The notes under the pieces: generated by a model
What the model saw: the letters and a program-made list of their open reading frames with translations, nothing else
Databases searched by the model: none
What the model was told of the DNA's origin: nothing
Made by a program: the position numbers and the translations under genes
Source: Saccharomonospora xinjiangensis XJ-54
GTDB lineage: Bacteria > Actinomycetota > Actinomycetes > Mycobacteriales > Pseudonocardiaceae
Reading direction: 5' to 3'
Assembly (NCBI RefSeq): GCF_000258175.1
Contig: NZ_JH636049.1
Location: forward strand, 2,767,482-2,831,481
DNA length: 64,000 nt
Shown here: one piece after another, positions 9,408-18,538 of the stretch
How positions within the stretch are numbered: the stretch's first letter is position 1
Layout of the letters: each line of letters opens with the position of its first letter

Positions 9408-10622
9408 GTGAGTGGAGCCGCCACCGACCAGTCGTCATCACAGACACCGTCGTCGTCACCGACCCTGCGAAGGCACACGCCACGCCGGTTGACCGTGCTG
9501 CTGCCCGTGGCCGGAATCGCGGGCCTCGCCCTGTCCGGCCTGCTCGTGCTGGGGCTGGCGACGGTGCGTGTCGGCGTGCTCGCGGTGCTCATCGGCGTTG
9601 TGGCCGCTGTGGTGCCGGTGCTCGTCGTGGTGGCGGCCCTGCTGTGGATCGACCGCTGGGAACCCGAGCCCGCGAAGCTGCTGCTGATCACGTTCGCGTG
9701 GGGTGCGTGTGTCGCCACTCTGACCGCCTTGCTCGTCAACGACACAGCGCAGGCTGTGGGCGATCTGCTGCTCGGCACCGGCAACGGCGGCAAGGTGAGT
9801 GCGCTGGTGTCGGCGCCACTCGTCGAGGAGGCGGTCAAGGCCGTACCGGTGATCTTGCTGATGCTGTGGCGTTCGCACGAGTTCGACGGCGTCGTCGATG
9901 GGATGGTGTACGCGGGACTGGCCGCGGCAGGCTTCGCGTTCACCGAGAACGTCTACTACTTCGGGCGCGCCTTCGTCGAGCACGGATTCGGCGACGGGCT
10001 TTCCGGCGGGATTTTCGCCGCGTTCATCCTGCGCGGCGTGCTCTCGCCGTTCGCGCATCCGCTCTTCACAGTCCTCATCGGTATCGGGGTCGGCCTCGTG
10101 GCGCGGTCGAACGTGCGCACCGCGAAGATCCTCGTACCGCTGGGGGCCTACGTTGGCGCGGTGCTGCTGCACGCGCTGTGGAACGCGTCAGCGACGCTCG
10201 GCGGTGCGACGGTCTTCCTGAACGTCTACTTCCTGATCATGGTGCCGATCTTCACCGCAGTGGTGCTGATCATGGTGTGGCAGCGGCGAAGGGAGCAGCG
10301 CATCATCGCGGCGACCCTTCCCGGTATGGCGGAGGCGGGCTGGATAGCGCCATCCGAGATCCCGCTCCTCTCCGACCTCTCCGCTCGCCGGAAGTGGCGC
10401 AAGCAGGCTCGGAAGGAGTCCGGCAGGGCGGCGGCCCGAGCGGTGGGCGCCTACCAGGCCGCGGTGACAGAACTCGCGTTCGCCCGACGTTGGGAGGGCT
10501 CGCCCGCGTCGGAGAGGATGCGCACGGCCTATCTCTCACGGCGCCAGGTCGAATTGCTCGCGGTGTTGAAGCAGACAAGGGCCGAGGCCGTCCGGCTCGC
10601 TCGCGGCGGCACCGAAGGGTGA
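9408..10622 (+). CDS. PrsW-family intramembrane metalloprotease
   Basis: 404 residues with about eight hydrophobic segments between residues 28 and 290, then a charged cytosolic tail. The PrsW/CAAX-protease-like motifs are present: the paired glutamates in APLVEEAVKAVPV, the histidine-containing helix SHEFDGVVDGMVYAGLAAAG with FTENVYYF, and the conserved His segments FAHPLFTVLIGIG and LHALWN. PrsW proteases cleave anti-sigma factors in Bacillus; the substrate here is unknown. The GTG at 9408 follows TAAGGT (9396-9401) by exactly 6 bases, indicating a probable leaderless message. The 14-bp repeat lies immediately upstream of this promoter. Confidence 0.9.
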   Translation: MSGAATDQSSSQTPSSSPTLRRHTPRRLTVLLPVAGIAGLALSGLLVLGLATVRVGVLAVLIGVVAAVVPVLVVVAALLWIDRWEPEPAKLLLITFAWGACVATLTALLVNDTAQAVGDLLLGTGNGGKVSALVSAPLVEEAVKAVPVILLMLWRSHEFDGVVDGMVYAGLAAAGFAFTENVYYFGRAFVEHGFGDGLSGGIFAAFILRGVLSPFAHPLFTVLIGIGVGLVARSNVRTAKILVPLGAYVGAVLLHALWNASATLGGATVFLNVYFLIMVPIFTAVVLIMVWQRRREQRIIAATLPGMAEAGWIAPSEIPLLSDLSARRKWRKQARKESGRAAARAVGAYQAAVTELAFARRWEGSPASERMRTAYLSRRQVELLAVLKQTRAEAVRLARGGTEG

Positions 10623-10748
10623 AGCTGGTCACCTCGTGGGCGTTCGTGCCTTTCGGCGGGACTAGTCTCGCGCCGTCGTCTGGTACCCGCGAATCGGGAC
10701 TGGAACGAGTTGGGAGTTCTGTGCGATGAGCGTCCAGTGGGGCACGCC

Positions 10749-11645
10749 GTGACCCGCCCCGCGCGGCTTGCCGTGGGTGTGGTGTCGGCAGGCAGGGTCG
10801 GCAGCGTACTCGGTGCCGCGCTCGCCCGTGCCGGTCATTCCGTCGTCGCGGCGTCGGGTGTGTCCGACGCATCGGTGCGGCGGGCCGAACGCCTGCTGCC
10901 CGGTGTGCCGTTGCTGCCTCCCGACGAGGTGGTCGGCGCCGCCGATCTCGTTCTTCTCGCCCTGCCCGACGACGTACTGGGCCCCATGGTCGCCGGACTG
11001 GCCAACGCGGGTGCGTTCCGGGCTGGCCAGATCGTCGTTCACACGTGTGGCGCACACGGCATCGACGTGTTGCGGCCCGCCGTGGAAGTAGGGGCACTGC
11101 CTTTGGCGTTGCACCCGGTGATGACGTTCACCGGAGCCCCCGAGGACCTTCAGCGGCTCGATTCGTGCAGTGTCGGCGTCACCGCCGAGGACGGCGACGA
11201 GGCGGCGTGGAACGTCGGAGAGGCGTTGACAGTGGAGATGGGGGCCGAGCCGGTGCGGATTCCCGAAGCCGCCCGGCCCCTTTACCACGCCTCGCTGGCG
11301 CACGCTGCCAACCACCTCGCGACGTTGGTCGCGGACTGTGTGGAATTGTTACGGCACAACGGCGTTCGCGACCCCGAGCGCCTCCTCGCCCCGCTGCTGT
11401 CCGCGGCGCTCGACAACGCCTTGCGGCACGGGGACCGCGCACTCACAGGGCCGGTCGCGCGAGGGGACGTGGGGACGGTGCGGACACATCTGCGGGTGCT
11501 CGGTGAGCGCGTACCCAAGCTGCGTGCCGCTTACCTCGCGCTGGCAAGGAGGACCGCCGCGAGAGCGCGTCTGGCCGGGCTGCTCGGTTCCGACGCCGCA
11601 CGCGAGATCGCCGACCTGCTCGACAACGGACGTGAGGGCACGTGA
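10749..11645 (+). CDS. Rossmann-fold / DUF2520 domain protein (Rv3603c type)
   Basis: 298 residues. The N-terminal NAD(P)-binding fold shows a [20 protein letters not shown] glycine motif. The C-terminal DUF2520 helical domain carries HPVMTFTG and [15 protein letters not shown]. Related to 3-hydroxyisobutyrate/prephenate-type dehydrogenases, and always next to panC in mycobacteria, so it may act near pantoate metabolism; its reaction is not established. The start could be GTG 10749 (chosen; homology begins just after it), GTG 10737 or TTG 10710. The stop overlaps the panC GTG by 4 bases. Confidence 0.85.
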   Translation: MTRPARLAVGVVSAGRVGSVLGAALARAGHSVVAASGVSDASVRRAERLLPGVPLLPPDEVVGAADLVLLALPDDVLGPMVAGLANAGAFRAGQIVVHTCGAHGIDVLRPAVEVGALPLALHPVMTFTGAPEDLQRLDSCSVGVTAEDGDEAAWNVGEALTVEMGAEPVRIPEAARPLYHASLAHAANHLATLVADCVELLRHNGVRDPERLLAPLLSAALDNALRHGDRALTGPVARGDVGTVRTHLRVLGERVPKLRAAYLALARRTAARARLAGLLGSDAAREIADLLDNGREGT

Positions 11646-12544
11646 GGAGACCGAAGAAACCACAGTTCGACCGTGGCCGGGTGAACGTCTACCGCAAGCC
11701 GGACGACCTGCGCCAGGTCAGCGCGGCCCTGCGTTCGGTGGGCCGCAACGTCGCGCTTGTGCCGACGATGGGTGCGCTGCACGCGGGACACGCGGAACTG
11801 TTTCGCAGGGCGAAGCGGCTGCCCAACACCATCGTCGCCGCGTCGATCTTCGTGAATCCGCTCCAGTTCGGCGAGGGCGAGGATTTCGACGCCTACCCGC
11901 GCACGCTGGACACCGATCTCGGCGTGCTCGACGACGCGGGCGTGGAGATCGTGTTCACTCCGGAGCCCCAGGACCTCTACGCTCCCGGCGCGGCGGTCAC
12001 GGTGCATCCAGGGCCGCTCGGTGACGAACTGGAGGGCGTTTTCCGCCCTGGGCACTTCGCGGGTGTGCTCACGGTGGTGGCGAAGCTGTTCAACATCGTG
12101 CGCCCCCACTTCGCGCTCTTCGGGGAGAAGGACTACCAGCAGCTCGTCCTCATCAAGCGCATGGTGGCCGACCTCGACCTCGACGTCCGTGTGCTCGGTG
12201 TGCCCACCGTCCGTGAACCGGACGGTCTGGCGCTGTCGTCGCGCAACACCTACCTGTCGCCCGAGCAGCGGAAGCTGGCCGTCGTGCTGTCGGCGGCGCT
12301 CGTCGCGGGCGCTCACGCGGGAGGGCGAGGAGCGGAGGCGGTGCTCGACGCGGCGAGGAGCACGCTCGCCGCCCGGCCAGAGGTGGCCGTCGATTACCTC
12401 GAACTGCGGGGCACGGAGTTGGGTCCGCCGCCCGAAGACGGGCAGGCGCGGTTGCTGGTGGCAGCCAGGGTCGGGAAGACCCGGCTTATCGACAACGTCG
12501 GGCTCCTGCTCGGCGCGGCAGCCGAGTACGGCATCGAGCAGTGA
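11642..12544 (+). CDS. panC: Pantothenate synthetase (PanC)
   Basis: ATP-dependent joining of pantoate and beta-alanine to give pantothenate. 300 residues. The nucleotidylyltransferase motifs [11 protein letters not shown] and the KDYQQL segment, plus the LSSRNTYL pantoate-site loop, are visible. The GTG start overlaps the previous stop (GTGA). About 20 extra N-terminal residues ([13 protein letters not shown]) precede the family core, so a start inside them is possible but no better site is seen. panD follows after 31 bases with its own Shine-Dalgarno sequence. Confidence 0.96.
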   Translation: MRRPKKPQFDRGRVNVYRKPDDLRQVSAALRSVGRNVALVPTMGALHAGHAELFRRAKRLPNTIVAASIFVNPLQFGEGEDFDAYPRTLDTDLGVLDDAGVEIVFTPEPQDLYAPGAAVTVHPGPLGDELEGVFRPGHFAGVLTVVAKLFNIVRPHFALFGEKDYQQLVLIKRMVADLDLDVRVLGVPTVREPDGLALSSRNTYLSPEQRKLAVVLSAALVAGAHAGGRGAEAVLDAARSTLAARPEVAVDYLELRGTELGPPPEDGQARLLVAARVGKTRLIDNVGLLLGAAAEYGIEQ

Positions 12545-12575
12545 GGACCGAAGGGGTAGGAGAGGGAATCCCGCG

Positions 12576-13067
12576 ATGTATCGAACCATGCTCAAGTCAA
12601 AGATCCACCGAGCGACGGTGACGCAGGCCGACCTGCATTACGTCGGTTCGGTCACGGTGGACAAGACGCTGATGGAAGCGGCCGACCTACTGCCGGGTGA
12701 GCAGGTCGCCATCGTCGATGTCACCAACGGCGCACGGCTGGAGACCTACGTCATCGAGGGCGAACGTGACAGCGGCGTACTCGGCATCAACGGTGCCGCC
12801 GCTCATCTCGTCCATCCCGGCGACATCGTCATCCTGATCGCGTACGGGCAGATGGATTCGGCCGAGGCCGCGTCCTTCAAGCCGAGGATCGTGTTCGTGG
12901 ACGGCGACAACCGCATCGTCGAGCAGGGCGGCGACCCCGCCTCCGTCCCCGAGGGGTATGGGCTCGTGAGCGGTGCGGGCGCACCGCCTGCCCTCGGGGC
13001 CAGGCTTCCCACGGCTGAGACCGCCGACGCCGCTCGGCTGGACGCGCTGCTGCACGCGGAGCACTGA
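12576..13067 (+). CDS. panD: Aspartate 1-decarboxylase (PanD)
   Basis: Pyruvoyl enzyme making beta-alanine from aspartate for PanC. 163 residues, longer than the ~127 of E. coli because of a C-terminal extension. The self-cleavage site Gly24-Ser25 lies in HYVGSVTVD at the expected position when the ATG at 12576 is used. AGGAGAGG at 12558-12565 supports that start over ATG 12588. The Tyr and Asn residues around [20 protein letters not shown] match the active-site region. The coaX TTG follows the stop with no gap. Confidence 0.96.
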   Translation: MYRTMLKSKIHRATVTQADLHYVGSVTVDKTLMEAADLLPGEQVAIVDVTNGARLETYVIEGERDSGVLGINGAAAHLVHPGDIVILIAYGQMDSAEAASFKPRIVFVDGDNRIVEQGGDPASVPEGYGLVSGAGAPPALGARLPTAETADAARLDALLHAEH

Positions 13068-13889
13068 TTGCTGCTCACCGTTGACGTCGGCAACTCGAAC
13101 ATCGTGCTCGGCCTGCACGTCGGGCGGGGTGAGAACGCGCGGCTGGTGCGCGACTGGCGGATGCGCACCGATCCGCGCATGACGGCCGACGAGATGGCGC
13201 TCACCTTGCGCGGGCTCCTCGGTCCGCACGCCGACGACGTCACCGGTATCAGCGCACTGTCCACGGTGCCCGCTGTGCTGCGGGAACTGCGGACGATGCT
13301 CGACCGCTATTACGCGGGCGTTCCCACGATCATCGTGGAACCGGGCGTGCGCACCGGGGTTCCGCTGCTCGTGGACAACCCGAAGGAGGTCGGCGGCGAC
13401 CGGCTCGTGAACACCCTCGCCGCCCATCACCTGCACAACACGGCCTGCGTCGTGGTCGATTTCGGGACGTCCACCAATGTGGACGCCATCTCGGCCAAGG
13501 GCGAGTTCCTCGGTGGCGCATTCGCGCCGGGAATCGACATTTCGGTTGACGCACTCGCCTCCCGTGCCGCGGCGTTGCGGAAGGTCGAGCTGGTCCGGCC
13601 GAGGTCGGTGATCGGCAAGAACACCGTCGAGTGCCTTCAGTCGGGAATTTTGTACGGTTTCGCCGGGCAGGTTGACGGTCTCGTCAGAAGGATCGCCCGT
13701 GAGCTGTCGGGAACGCCGGACGAACGCGTCGAAGTGATCGCCACCGGCGGTCTGGCTCCGCTCGTGCTCGACGAGTCGGAAACCATCACCGAACACGTGC
13801 CACATCTCACCTTGCTCGGCCTTCGCCTTGTTTTCGAGAGGAACACGGCCGAGAGGAACGAGCGGTCCGGCCGCAGGGCACGTCCGTGA
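13068..13889 (+). CDS. coaX: Type III pantothenate kinase (CoaX)
   Basis: Phosphorylates pantothenate in the first step of CoA synthesis; type III kinases are insensitive to CoA feedback. 273 residues. The ASKHA-fold motifs are present: MLLTVDVGNSNIVLG (phosphate 1), the GGDRLVN loop, VDFGTSTNVDAIS with catalytic Asp, and the LGGAFAPGI and ATGGLA segments. Starts with TTG directly after the panD stop, so it depends on coupling. In mycobacteria lysS lies between coaX and lsr2; here no lysS is present and lsr2 follows after about 200 bases. Confidence 0.95.
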   Translation: MLLTVDVGNSNIVLGLHVGRGENARLVRDWRMRTDPRMTADEMALTLRGLLGPHADDVTGISALSTVPAVLRELRTMLDRYYAGVPTIIVEPGVRTGVPLLVDNPKEVGGDRLVNTLAAHHLHNTACVVVDFGTSTNVDAISAKGEFLGGAFAPGIDISVDALASRAAALRKVELVRPRSVIGKNTVECLQSGILYGFAGQVDGLVRRIARELSGTPDERVEVIATGGLAPLVLDESETITEHVPHLTLLGLRLVFERNTAERNERSGRRARP

Positions 13890-14087
13890 GCGCGGGCACC
13901 TGTTTCCCTTGACCGCGTTGCCGCTCTGATTGTGTTGGTCGCATAAGGCGCCGTCAACGGGCCCAGACAATCGCTTCAGATGATTTGCGTTATTCTGCAC
14001 GGGCGGGTAACAATAAGCTCGGTCAAGACTTTTGGCTCGGGCGTGGGCACCACGTGATCTCAGCATGTCCTAAGCAGGAGGAATCAG

Positions 14088-14435
14088 ATGGCGCAGAAGG
14101 TCCTTGTCTCCCTCGTGGACGATCTGGACGGGTCGGAGGCGGAGGAGACGGTCGAGTTCGGTCTTGACGGCGTCAACTACGAGATCGATCTCTCCGCGGA
14201 AAATGCGGAGGAATTGCGTGACGCTCTTGCCCAGTACGTCGAGCACGCACGCAGGGCGGGTGGCCGGAAGAGGACGTCGGGCAAGAGTGCGGTGAAAGCG
14301 CCCGCCCGGTCGGCCGCCGTGGATCGCGAGCAGAATCAGGCAATTCGCGCGTGGGCGCGGAAGAACGGTTTCGAGGTCTCGGATCGTGGACGCATCCCGT
14401 CCGAGGTCGTCGAAGCGTACCACCGCAGGAACTGA
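14088..14435 (+). CDS. lsr2: Lsr2 nucleoid-associated silencer
   Basis: H-NS-like DNA-bridging protein that silences AT-rich, often horizontally acquired DNA. 115 residues: an N-terminal beta/alpha dimerization domain ([20 protein letters not shown] to about residue 55), a Lys/Ala/Arg linker, and a C-terminal DNA-binding domain ending [20 protein letters not shown] with the RGR AT-hook-like motif. AGGAGG at 14077-14082 gives a strong ribosome-binding site. The 198-base upstream region is more AT-rich than its surroundings and probably carries the promoter. A strong hairpin follows the stop. Confidence 0.97.
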   Translation: MAQKVLVSLVDDLDGSEAEETVEFGLDGVNYEIDLSAENAEELRDALAQYVEHARRAGGRKRTSGKSAVKAPARSAAVDREQNQAIRAWARKNGFEVSDRGRIPSEVVEAYHRRN

Positions 14436-14451
14436 AAGACGTCGTGATGTG

Positions 14452-14480
14452 CGGCCTCCCGGGTGTTGCCCGGGAGGCCG
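14452..14480. terminator. Strong hairpin terminator after lsr2
   Basis: A perfect 12-bp stem: 14452-14463 (CGGCCTCCCGGG) pairs with 14469-14480 (CCCGGGAGGCCG), with a TGTTG loop, followed by TATTCAGTTT. It lies between lsr2 and the convergent AraC gene and probably serves both. Confidence 0.85.
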
Positions 14481-14483
14481 TAT

Positions 14484-15296
14484 TCAGTTTCGCGCTTGTT
14501 CGGTTACTTTCTGTTGCCTCTCGTAAGATGCGGGCGGTGTCCCCACCATCGCCGTGAATTCCCGGACGAAATGTGCCTGGTCGCTGTAGCCGAGTTCGGC
14601 GGCGAGCTCGGCCTGCTTCGGCGGGGAATCAGTGGCGAGCCGCGCAGCCGCTTCGTTGAGCCGGTAGACCCGGATGGCCCACTTGGGGCCCGTTCCGACG
14701 TGTGCGGTGAACAGCCGTTGCAGCGCGCGCACCGTCGTACCACCGCGGGCGGCGAGATGAACGACTCTGGTGATCGTGGGATCGGTGGCGATGAGCTTCA
14801 CGGCATCCCGTGCCCTGCGTTCCGAATCGGTGAGTGGCCGGACTCGTCCGGCGAACAGCGTGTCGGCGAGCGCGGCGAGTTCGGAATCACTGCGTGAGGC
14901 AGGAACAGCTGCCTCGATCTCGCGGCTCGCCGTGCCGAGTACGCCCTCCAACGGTCGTGGACCGCCGCGAAGGTCGCCTGCCGGCACGTGGAGTACCGCA
15001 CCGCAGCAGCCGGGCACAAGGCGAACGCCGAACGCCACTCCTCGATCGCGCAGCACATGTGCGAACACGGAGCGGGAAGGACCCCACACCCCTGCCGATG
15101 AGGTCCCGAAGACGACGTGCGTGGAGAGGTTCGGCAACACCCGCTGCTCGTACGGCGGCCTTCCTCGGAGATCCCATCGGACGACCCAGTAGTACTGGAC
15201 GTACCCGCGTAGTGACGGAACGGGATTGACCCTGCTCAGGGTGAACTGTGATTCGGCGGTGCGCCGGTACAGGATTCCTCGGGGCACCCTCTCCAC
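14484..15296 (-). CDS. AraC-family transcriptional regulator
   Basis: 270 residues. The N-terminal ~150 residues resemble the DUF6597-type sensing domain of short AraC regulators (VNPVPSLRGYVQYYWVVRW). The C-terminal ~100 residues carry two helix-turn-helix units (AARGGTTVRALQRLFTAHVG and AELGYSDQAHFVREFTAMVG) and end in the usual TPPASYERQQ. The GTG start at 15296 faces the TIGR03086 gene (start 15370) across 73 bases, so they may share a regulatory region. No ligand can be named. Confidence 0.85.
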   Translation of the reverse strand: MERVPRGILYRRTAESQFTLSRVNPVPSLRGYVQYYWVVRWDLRGRPPYEQRVLPNLSTHVVFGTSSAGVWGPSRSVFAHVLRDRGVAFGVRLVPGCCGAVLHVPAGDLRGGPRPLEGVLGTASREIEAAVPASRSDSELAALADTLFAGRVRPLTDSERRARDAVKLIATDPTITRVVHLAARGGTTVRALQRLFTAHVGTGPKWAIRVYRLNEAAARLATDSPPKQAELAAELGYSDQAHFVREFTAMVGTPPASYERQQKVTEQARN

Positions 15297-15369
15297 GGAA
15301 GCGACAATACGGATCGGAGCTGTCGCTTTTCTTCAATACCCGGCCCCCGAGAGCGGTGACGATGGGCTC

Positions 15370-15957
15370 ATGCCGAACGTGCCGAACATCCGATCCGCCG
15401 TCGAGCCGGCGGCTGCGGCCTTCCTCGACGTGCTGGGTGCTGTGCCCGACGACGAGCTGAAGGCGCCGACACCATGCGAGGACTACGCCGTCCGCGATCT
15501 GCTGAACCACCTCATGTACTGGGCCCCGTATCTGATCGCGGCCGCGAGGAAGGCGCGGGCAGCTTCGCAAGCGGGCGAGCGAGACGTTGACCTTGTGAAG
15601 GATGAGTGGCGGCTCGCGCTGAAAGCAAGGGTGACCGAGTTGGTCGAGGCCCTCCGCGAGCCGTCGGCGTGGGAGGGCGTGACGACGTTCGGCGGTGTGG
15701 ACCTGCCTGCGGAGCGGATCGGTTCGATGGCGCTCACCGAGTTCGTCGTGCACGGCTGGGATCTCGCTGTGGCGACGGGAGTGGAGTTCCGTTGCGATCC
15801 AGCCACGGCGATGGCGGTCGAGAGCGCGCTCGTGGAACTGGCGCCGCAGGGCAGGGGATACGGCGTGTTCGGGGCGGAGATCGCCGTGCCTGAAACCGCC
15901 GTGCCGCTGGCGCGCGTGCTCGGGTTGTCCGGACGTGACCCCGACTGGAGCAGGTGA
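15370..15957 (+). CDS. TIGR03086-family mycothiol-dependent-type metal-binding protein
   Basis: 195 residues. It shows the DinB/maleylpyruvate isomerase N-terminal pattern: a four-helix bundle with TPCEDYAVRDLLNHL and FVVHGWDLA, whose histidines would hold a divalent metal. Members are thought to use mycothiol as cofactor or to detoxify electrophiles; the substrate is unknown. The ATG at 15370 follows GACGAT (15358-15363) by 6 bases, fitting a leaderless start. Divergent from the AraC regulator, which may control it. Confidence 0.82.
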   Translation: MPNVPNIRSAVEPAAAAFLDVLGAVPDDELKAPTPCEDYAVRDLLNHLMYWAPYLIAAARKARAASQAGERDVDLVKDEWRLALKARVTELVEALREPSAWEGVTTFGGVDLPAERIGSMALTEFVVHGWDLAVATGVEFRCDPATAMAVESALVELAPQGRGYGVFGAEIAVPETAVPLARVLGLSGRDPDWSR

Positions 15958-16055
15958 ATCGGCCGCCCGTACCCAATTCGGGTTAAAGGTCGGTGAAGCC
16001 CTCGTGAGGCGTCACTTGCGCGCTACTCTCCGGAATCGATGCTGGGGAGGTAAGC

Positions 16056-16529
16056 ATGACGGCTGCCGGGGGTTGGTTGTCCGACGTCACTTTCTGGGTG
16101 GACGGTGTGCCTTCCGGAGGAACGGCGCCGAGTGGTGGCGGTGGTGCGGTTCCCCCGCCTCCTTCGGGAGGTCAGGGTTTCAGCCTCAGCAGGGAGGAAG
16201 CCGAGGAGGCACTCCGCGAGTTCAAAGGCATCTACGACGACCTCGTGAGGATGGAGGCGCAGGCAAGGCAGCTTCGTGAGATGCGGCCTGCCGCGGAAGA
16301 TCCCGCGAGCCTGGCTTTTCACGAGACGATCGTCGGTGGCGCCGCAGGGCCGGGTGCGTTCGGCTACGGGCACGGACATGTGCTGAAGGAGATTGAGTTC
16401 TTCGGCAGGCTCGTCGCCCGCCTCGAAAAGGCACTCGGCCTTGTCACGGAATCCGATGAGGAAGCGAATCAGCAGATCAGCTCGGCAGGCGGTTCCCTGC
16501 CTCGCCACAACAAGGGGTTACTTGAATGA
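16056..16529 (+). CDS. Hypothetical ESX-operon protein
   Basis: 157 residues, unrecognised. A Gly/Pro-rich N-terminal stretch (about 18-45) precedes a helical, charged region (about 46-150: SREEAEEALREFKGIYDDLV and FFGRLVARLEKALGLVTESD) that could form a WXG100-like helical hairpin. No clear WxG motif is present. GGGAGG at 16045-16050 precedes the ATG. First gene of a four-gene unit with a DUF3558 lipoprotein, a PPE-like protein and EspG. The stop overlaps the next ATG (ATGA). A role as a small secreted partner is inferred from context only. Confidence 0.72.
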   Translation: MTAAGGWLSDVTFWVDGVPSGGTAPSGGGGAVPPPPSGGQGFSLSREEAEEALREFKGIYDDLVRMEAQARQLREMRPAAEDPASLAFHETIVGGAAGPGAFGYGHGHVLKEIEFFGRLVARLEKALGLVTESDEEANQQISSAGGSLPRHNKGLLE

Positions 16530-17155
16530 CGCGAATCCTCTCCTCGGTGGTGGGCCTCGGCCTTGCCGTAGTGCTCACCGCCTGCGCCGCGACGCCGGTC
16601 TCCAACGGCGCGGCTCCGAGGGGAACCTCGACGAAGTCCGATCCGGCGTCCTCGTCCTCGAAGGCGCTGCCCCACAGCGGAGCGCCCTCGGTCGCCGATC
16701 CGCTTCCGGAGTCCGCGCTGCCTGCCGACCCGTGTCAGGCATTCACCCGGCCGCAGATCGTCGAAGCACTCGGCGAGGACGCTCCTGAGGGCGAACGCGA
16801 CGATATCGCCACAGGACCCTGGTGTTCCTGGCAGGACAGCACCACAGGCGCGGCGGTCTTCGTCAACTACATCACCGCGACACGAGAAGGTCTGAGCAAC
16901 CTCTACCGGAACACGAAACCGGGTGCGGCTGTGTGGCGGGAGATCTCTTCCGTCGGCGGTTTCCCCGCGGTCGCGTTCAAGACCCACGAGGACGAATCGT
17001 CCTGTTCGGTCACCGTGGGCCTCGCGGACGAGTACACCGTGGCGGTCGTGCTCGCGCCAAGCCGCGCGAAGCAGGGCGATGTCGATGCGTGTGCGCTGTC
17101 AGAACGGATGGCGGGCACCTTGGTGGACAACCTGAGAGGGAGGGCGGGGCGATGA
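16526..17155 (+). CDS. DUF3558 lipoprotein
   Basis: 209 residues. The signal peptide ends in the lipobox LTAC (Cys20). A Ser/Pro-rich linker follows, then a DUF3558 domain (about 65-205) with DPCQAFTRPQIVEAL, PWCSWQD and CSVTVGL; the conserved cysteines may pair. Found in actinobacteria beside ESX/PPE genes; function unknown, envelope-exposed. Overlaps both neighbours by 4 bases. Confidence 0.85.
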   Translation: MTRILSSVVGLGLAVVLTACAATPVSNGAAPRGTSTKSDPASSSSKALPHSGAPSVADPLPESALPADPCQAFTRPQIVEALGEDAPEGERDDIATGPWCSWQDSTTGAAVFVNYITATREGLSNLYRNTKPGAAVWREISSVGGFPAVAFKTHEDESSCSVTVGLADEYTVAVVLAPSRAKQGDVDACALSERMAGTLVDNLRGRAGR

Positions 17156-18525
17156 CGGACGAGGGCGCGGTGCGCCAACTCTCGGGAGGCGTCGCGATCC
17201 CGGAACTCGTACGGCGAGTCCTGGCGGGCAACTCGGCCGAATGGCACGGTGGTGCCGCGTGCGCGGGAGAGCTCTCCACGGAACACGCACAGGTCAGCGA
17301 TCGTGGACGGCGGGCGCTCACGCGGTTGGAGAGCGCGTGGACCGGCAGCGGCGCCGATGCGGCGCGCGACCGCATCATGCCTGCGGTGGAGGCGACCTAC
17401 CAGGCTTCGTCCACCTACGAGAGCAACGCACGCACGCTGACCGACACGGCAGGCGCCTTCGACCGCTTGAAGAGCGAGGTCGTTCCGATGCCGGATCAGC
17501 CGCCGACTCGTGGCCTCTGGGATTCCATCACGCCGTGGGACACCGACACCGAGGACGAGATCAACCGCTACCGCGAGCTTGAGCAGCAGAATCGGCGGGT
17601 CTACGAGGCATACCAGCAGTACACGCGGTCGGCATCGGGCCAGGTGATCAACGACTACGGGCAGCTCGACGACTTCGACTCGGACGTCACGGTGAAGGAC
17701 ACTCGGGGTTTCGAACGATCGGCCGAGAGCGAACTCCGAACCCTCGACAGGAGGCAGGTCTCCGACGACACGGGCACTCGGAACACGACGGCAGACACAG
17801 CCGAAACGGATGCATCCCGCGATTCCGAAAGGTCTGCTGATTCCGCCGACAGCGGGCAGGAACGAGACACCCCCACCGACGCACGGAGCGATGAACGGCC
17901 TGGCAGTCACGAGGGCTCCGACTCGGGCGACCCTTCGCTCACGCGAACCCACCCTGGCGGGGAGTTCACCGGAGGCAGAGCGGGGGATGCCGTGACGTCC
18001 CCGACGTCCCCGACCTCCTCGACATCGCTGTCGGGATACCAGCCACCCGCCGACTCCACCTACCGCCCGTCTGCCTACCAACCTTCGCAGTTCAACCCGG
18101 CAGCCCAGCCGGTGAGCACCGGTTCGCAGAACCCGTTCCCGATCGGAGGGGGTGCGCCGGTTGGCGGTTCCAGGCCGGCGAGTGGCTCCGGCGTCGCAGC
18201 GGGTGGTGTGCGGCCGGGCACGGGTCCGGCCGGTGGCACGCCAGGCGCTGGAAGGGGCAGCGGTGCCGCTCCCTTCGGCCCCTCGCCGAGCCCTGCGCAG
18301 GGCATGAACCGGCCGGGTGCGGGCGGACCTGCTTCCGGCCGTGCCGGAGCGGCACCGATGGGAGCGATGGGCGGTGCGGGGGGCCGAGGCCAGGGCGCCG
18401 AGGATTCGGAGCACCAGCGCAACTACGTACAGGACACCGACGAGGCGTTCTCGTTCGACGGCGACGACGAACTGCGAGATCCACAGACCGGGCAGATCAT
18501 CATGCCGCCCACCATCGGTGAATAG
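17152..18525 (+). CDS. PPE/WXG100-like secreted-substrate protein with Pro/Gly-rich tail
   Basis: 457 residues. Residues ~1-170 are predicted helical (REL...HAQVSDRGRRALTRLESAWTGSGADAAR) and contain a W-x-G-type turn (AWTGSGA), the fold of PPE/WXG100 type VII substrates. The remainder is low-complexity: Ser/Asp/Thr-rich (about 200-285), then Pro/Gly/Ala-rich with PxxG repeats (about 290-420), ending in an acidic tail. No signal peptide. Start overlaps the DUF3558 stop; the EspG-like chaperone follows 13 bases later. Export through an ESX system encoded elsewhere is an inference. Confidence 0.75.
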   Translation: MTDEGAVRQLSGGVAIPELVRRVLAGNSAEWHGGAACAGELSTEHAQVSDRGRRALTRLESAWTGSGADAARDRIMPAVEATYQASSTYESNARTLTDTAGAFDRLKSEVVPMPDQPPTRGLWDSITPWDTDTEDEINRYRELEQQNRRVYEAYQQYTRSASGQVINDYGQLDDFDSDVTVKDTRGFERSAESELRTLDRRQVSDDTGTRNTTADTAETDASRDSERSADSADSGQERDTPTDARSDERPGSHEGSDSGDPSLTRTHPGGEFTGGRAGDAVTSPTSPTSSTSLSGYQPPADSTYRPSAYQPSQFNPAAQPVSTGSQNPFPIGGGAPVGGSRPASGSGVAAGGVRPGTGPAGGTPGAGRGSGAAPFGPSPSPAQGMNRPGAGGPASGRAGAAPMGAMGGAGGRGQGAEDSEHQRNYVQDTDEAFSFDGDDELRDPQTGQIIMPPTIGE

Positions 18526-18538
18526 GGGGCGATGCCCG

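Noticed and set aside
8213..9483. Long minus-strand open frames across the minisatellite with a 14-residue repeat
   Set aside because: They arise because the 14-base unit lacks reverse-strand stops; no ribosome-binding site, and they continue antisense to the DUF6779 gene.
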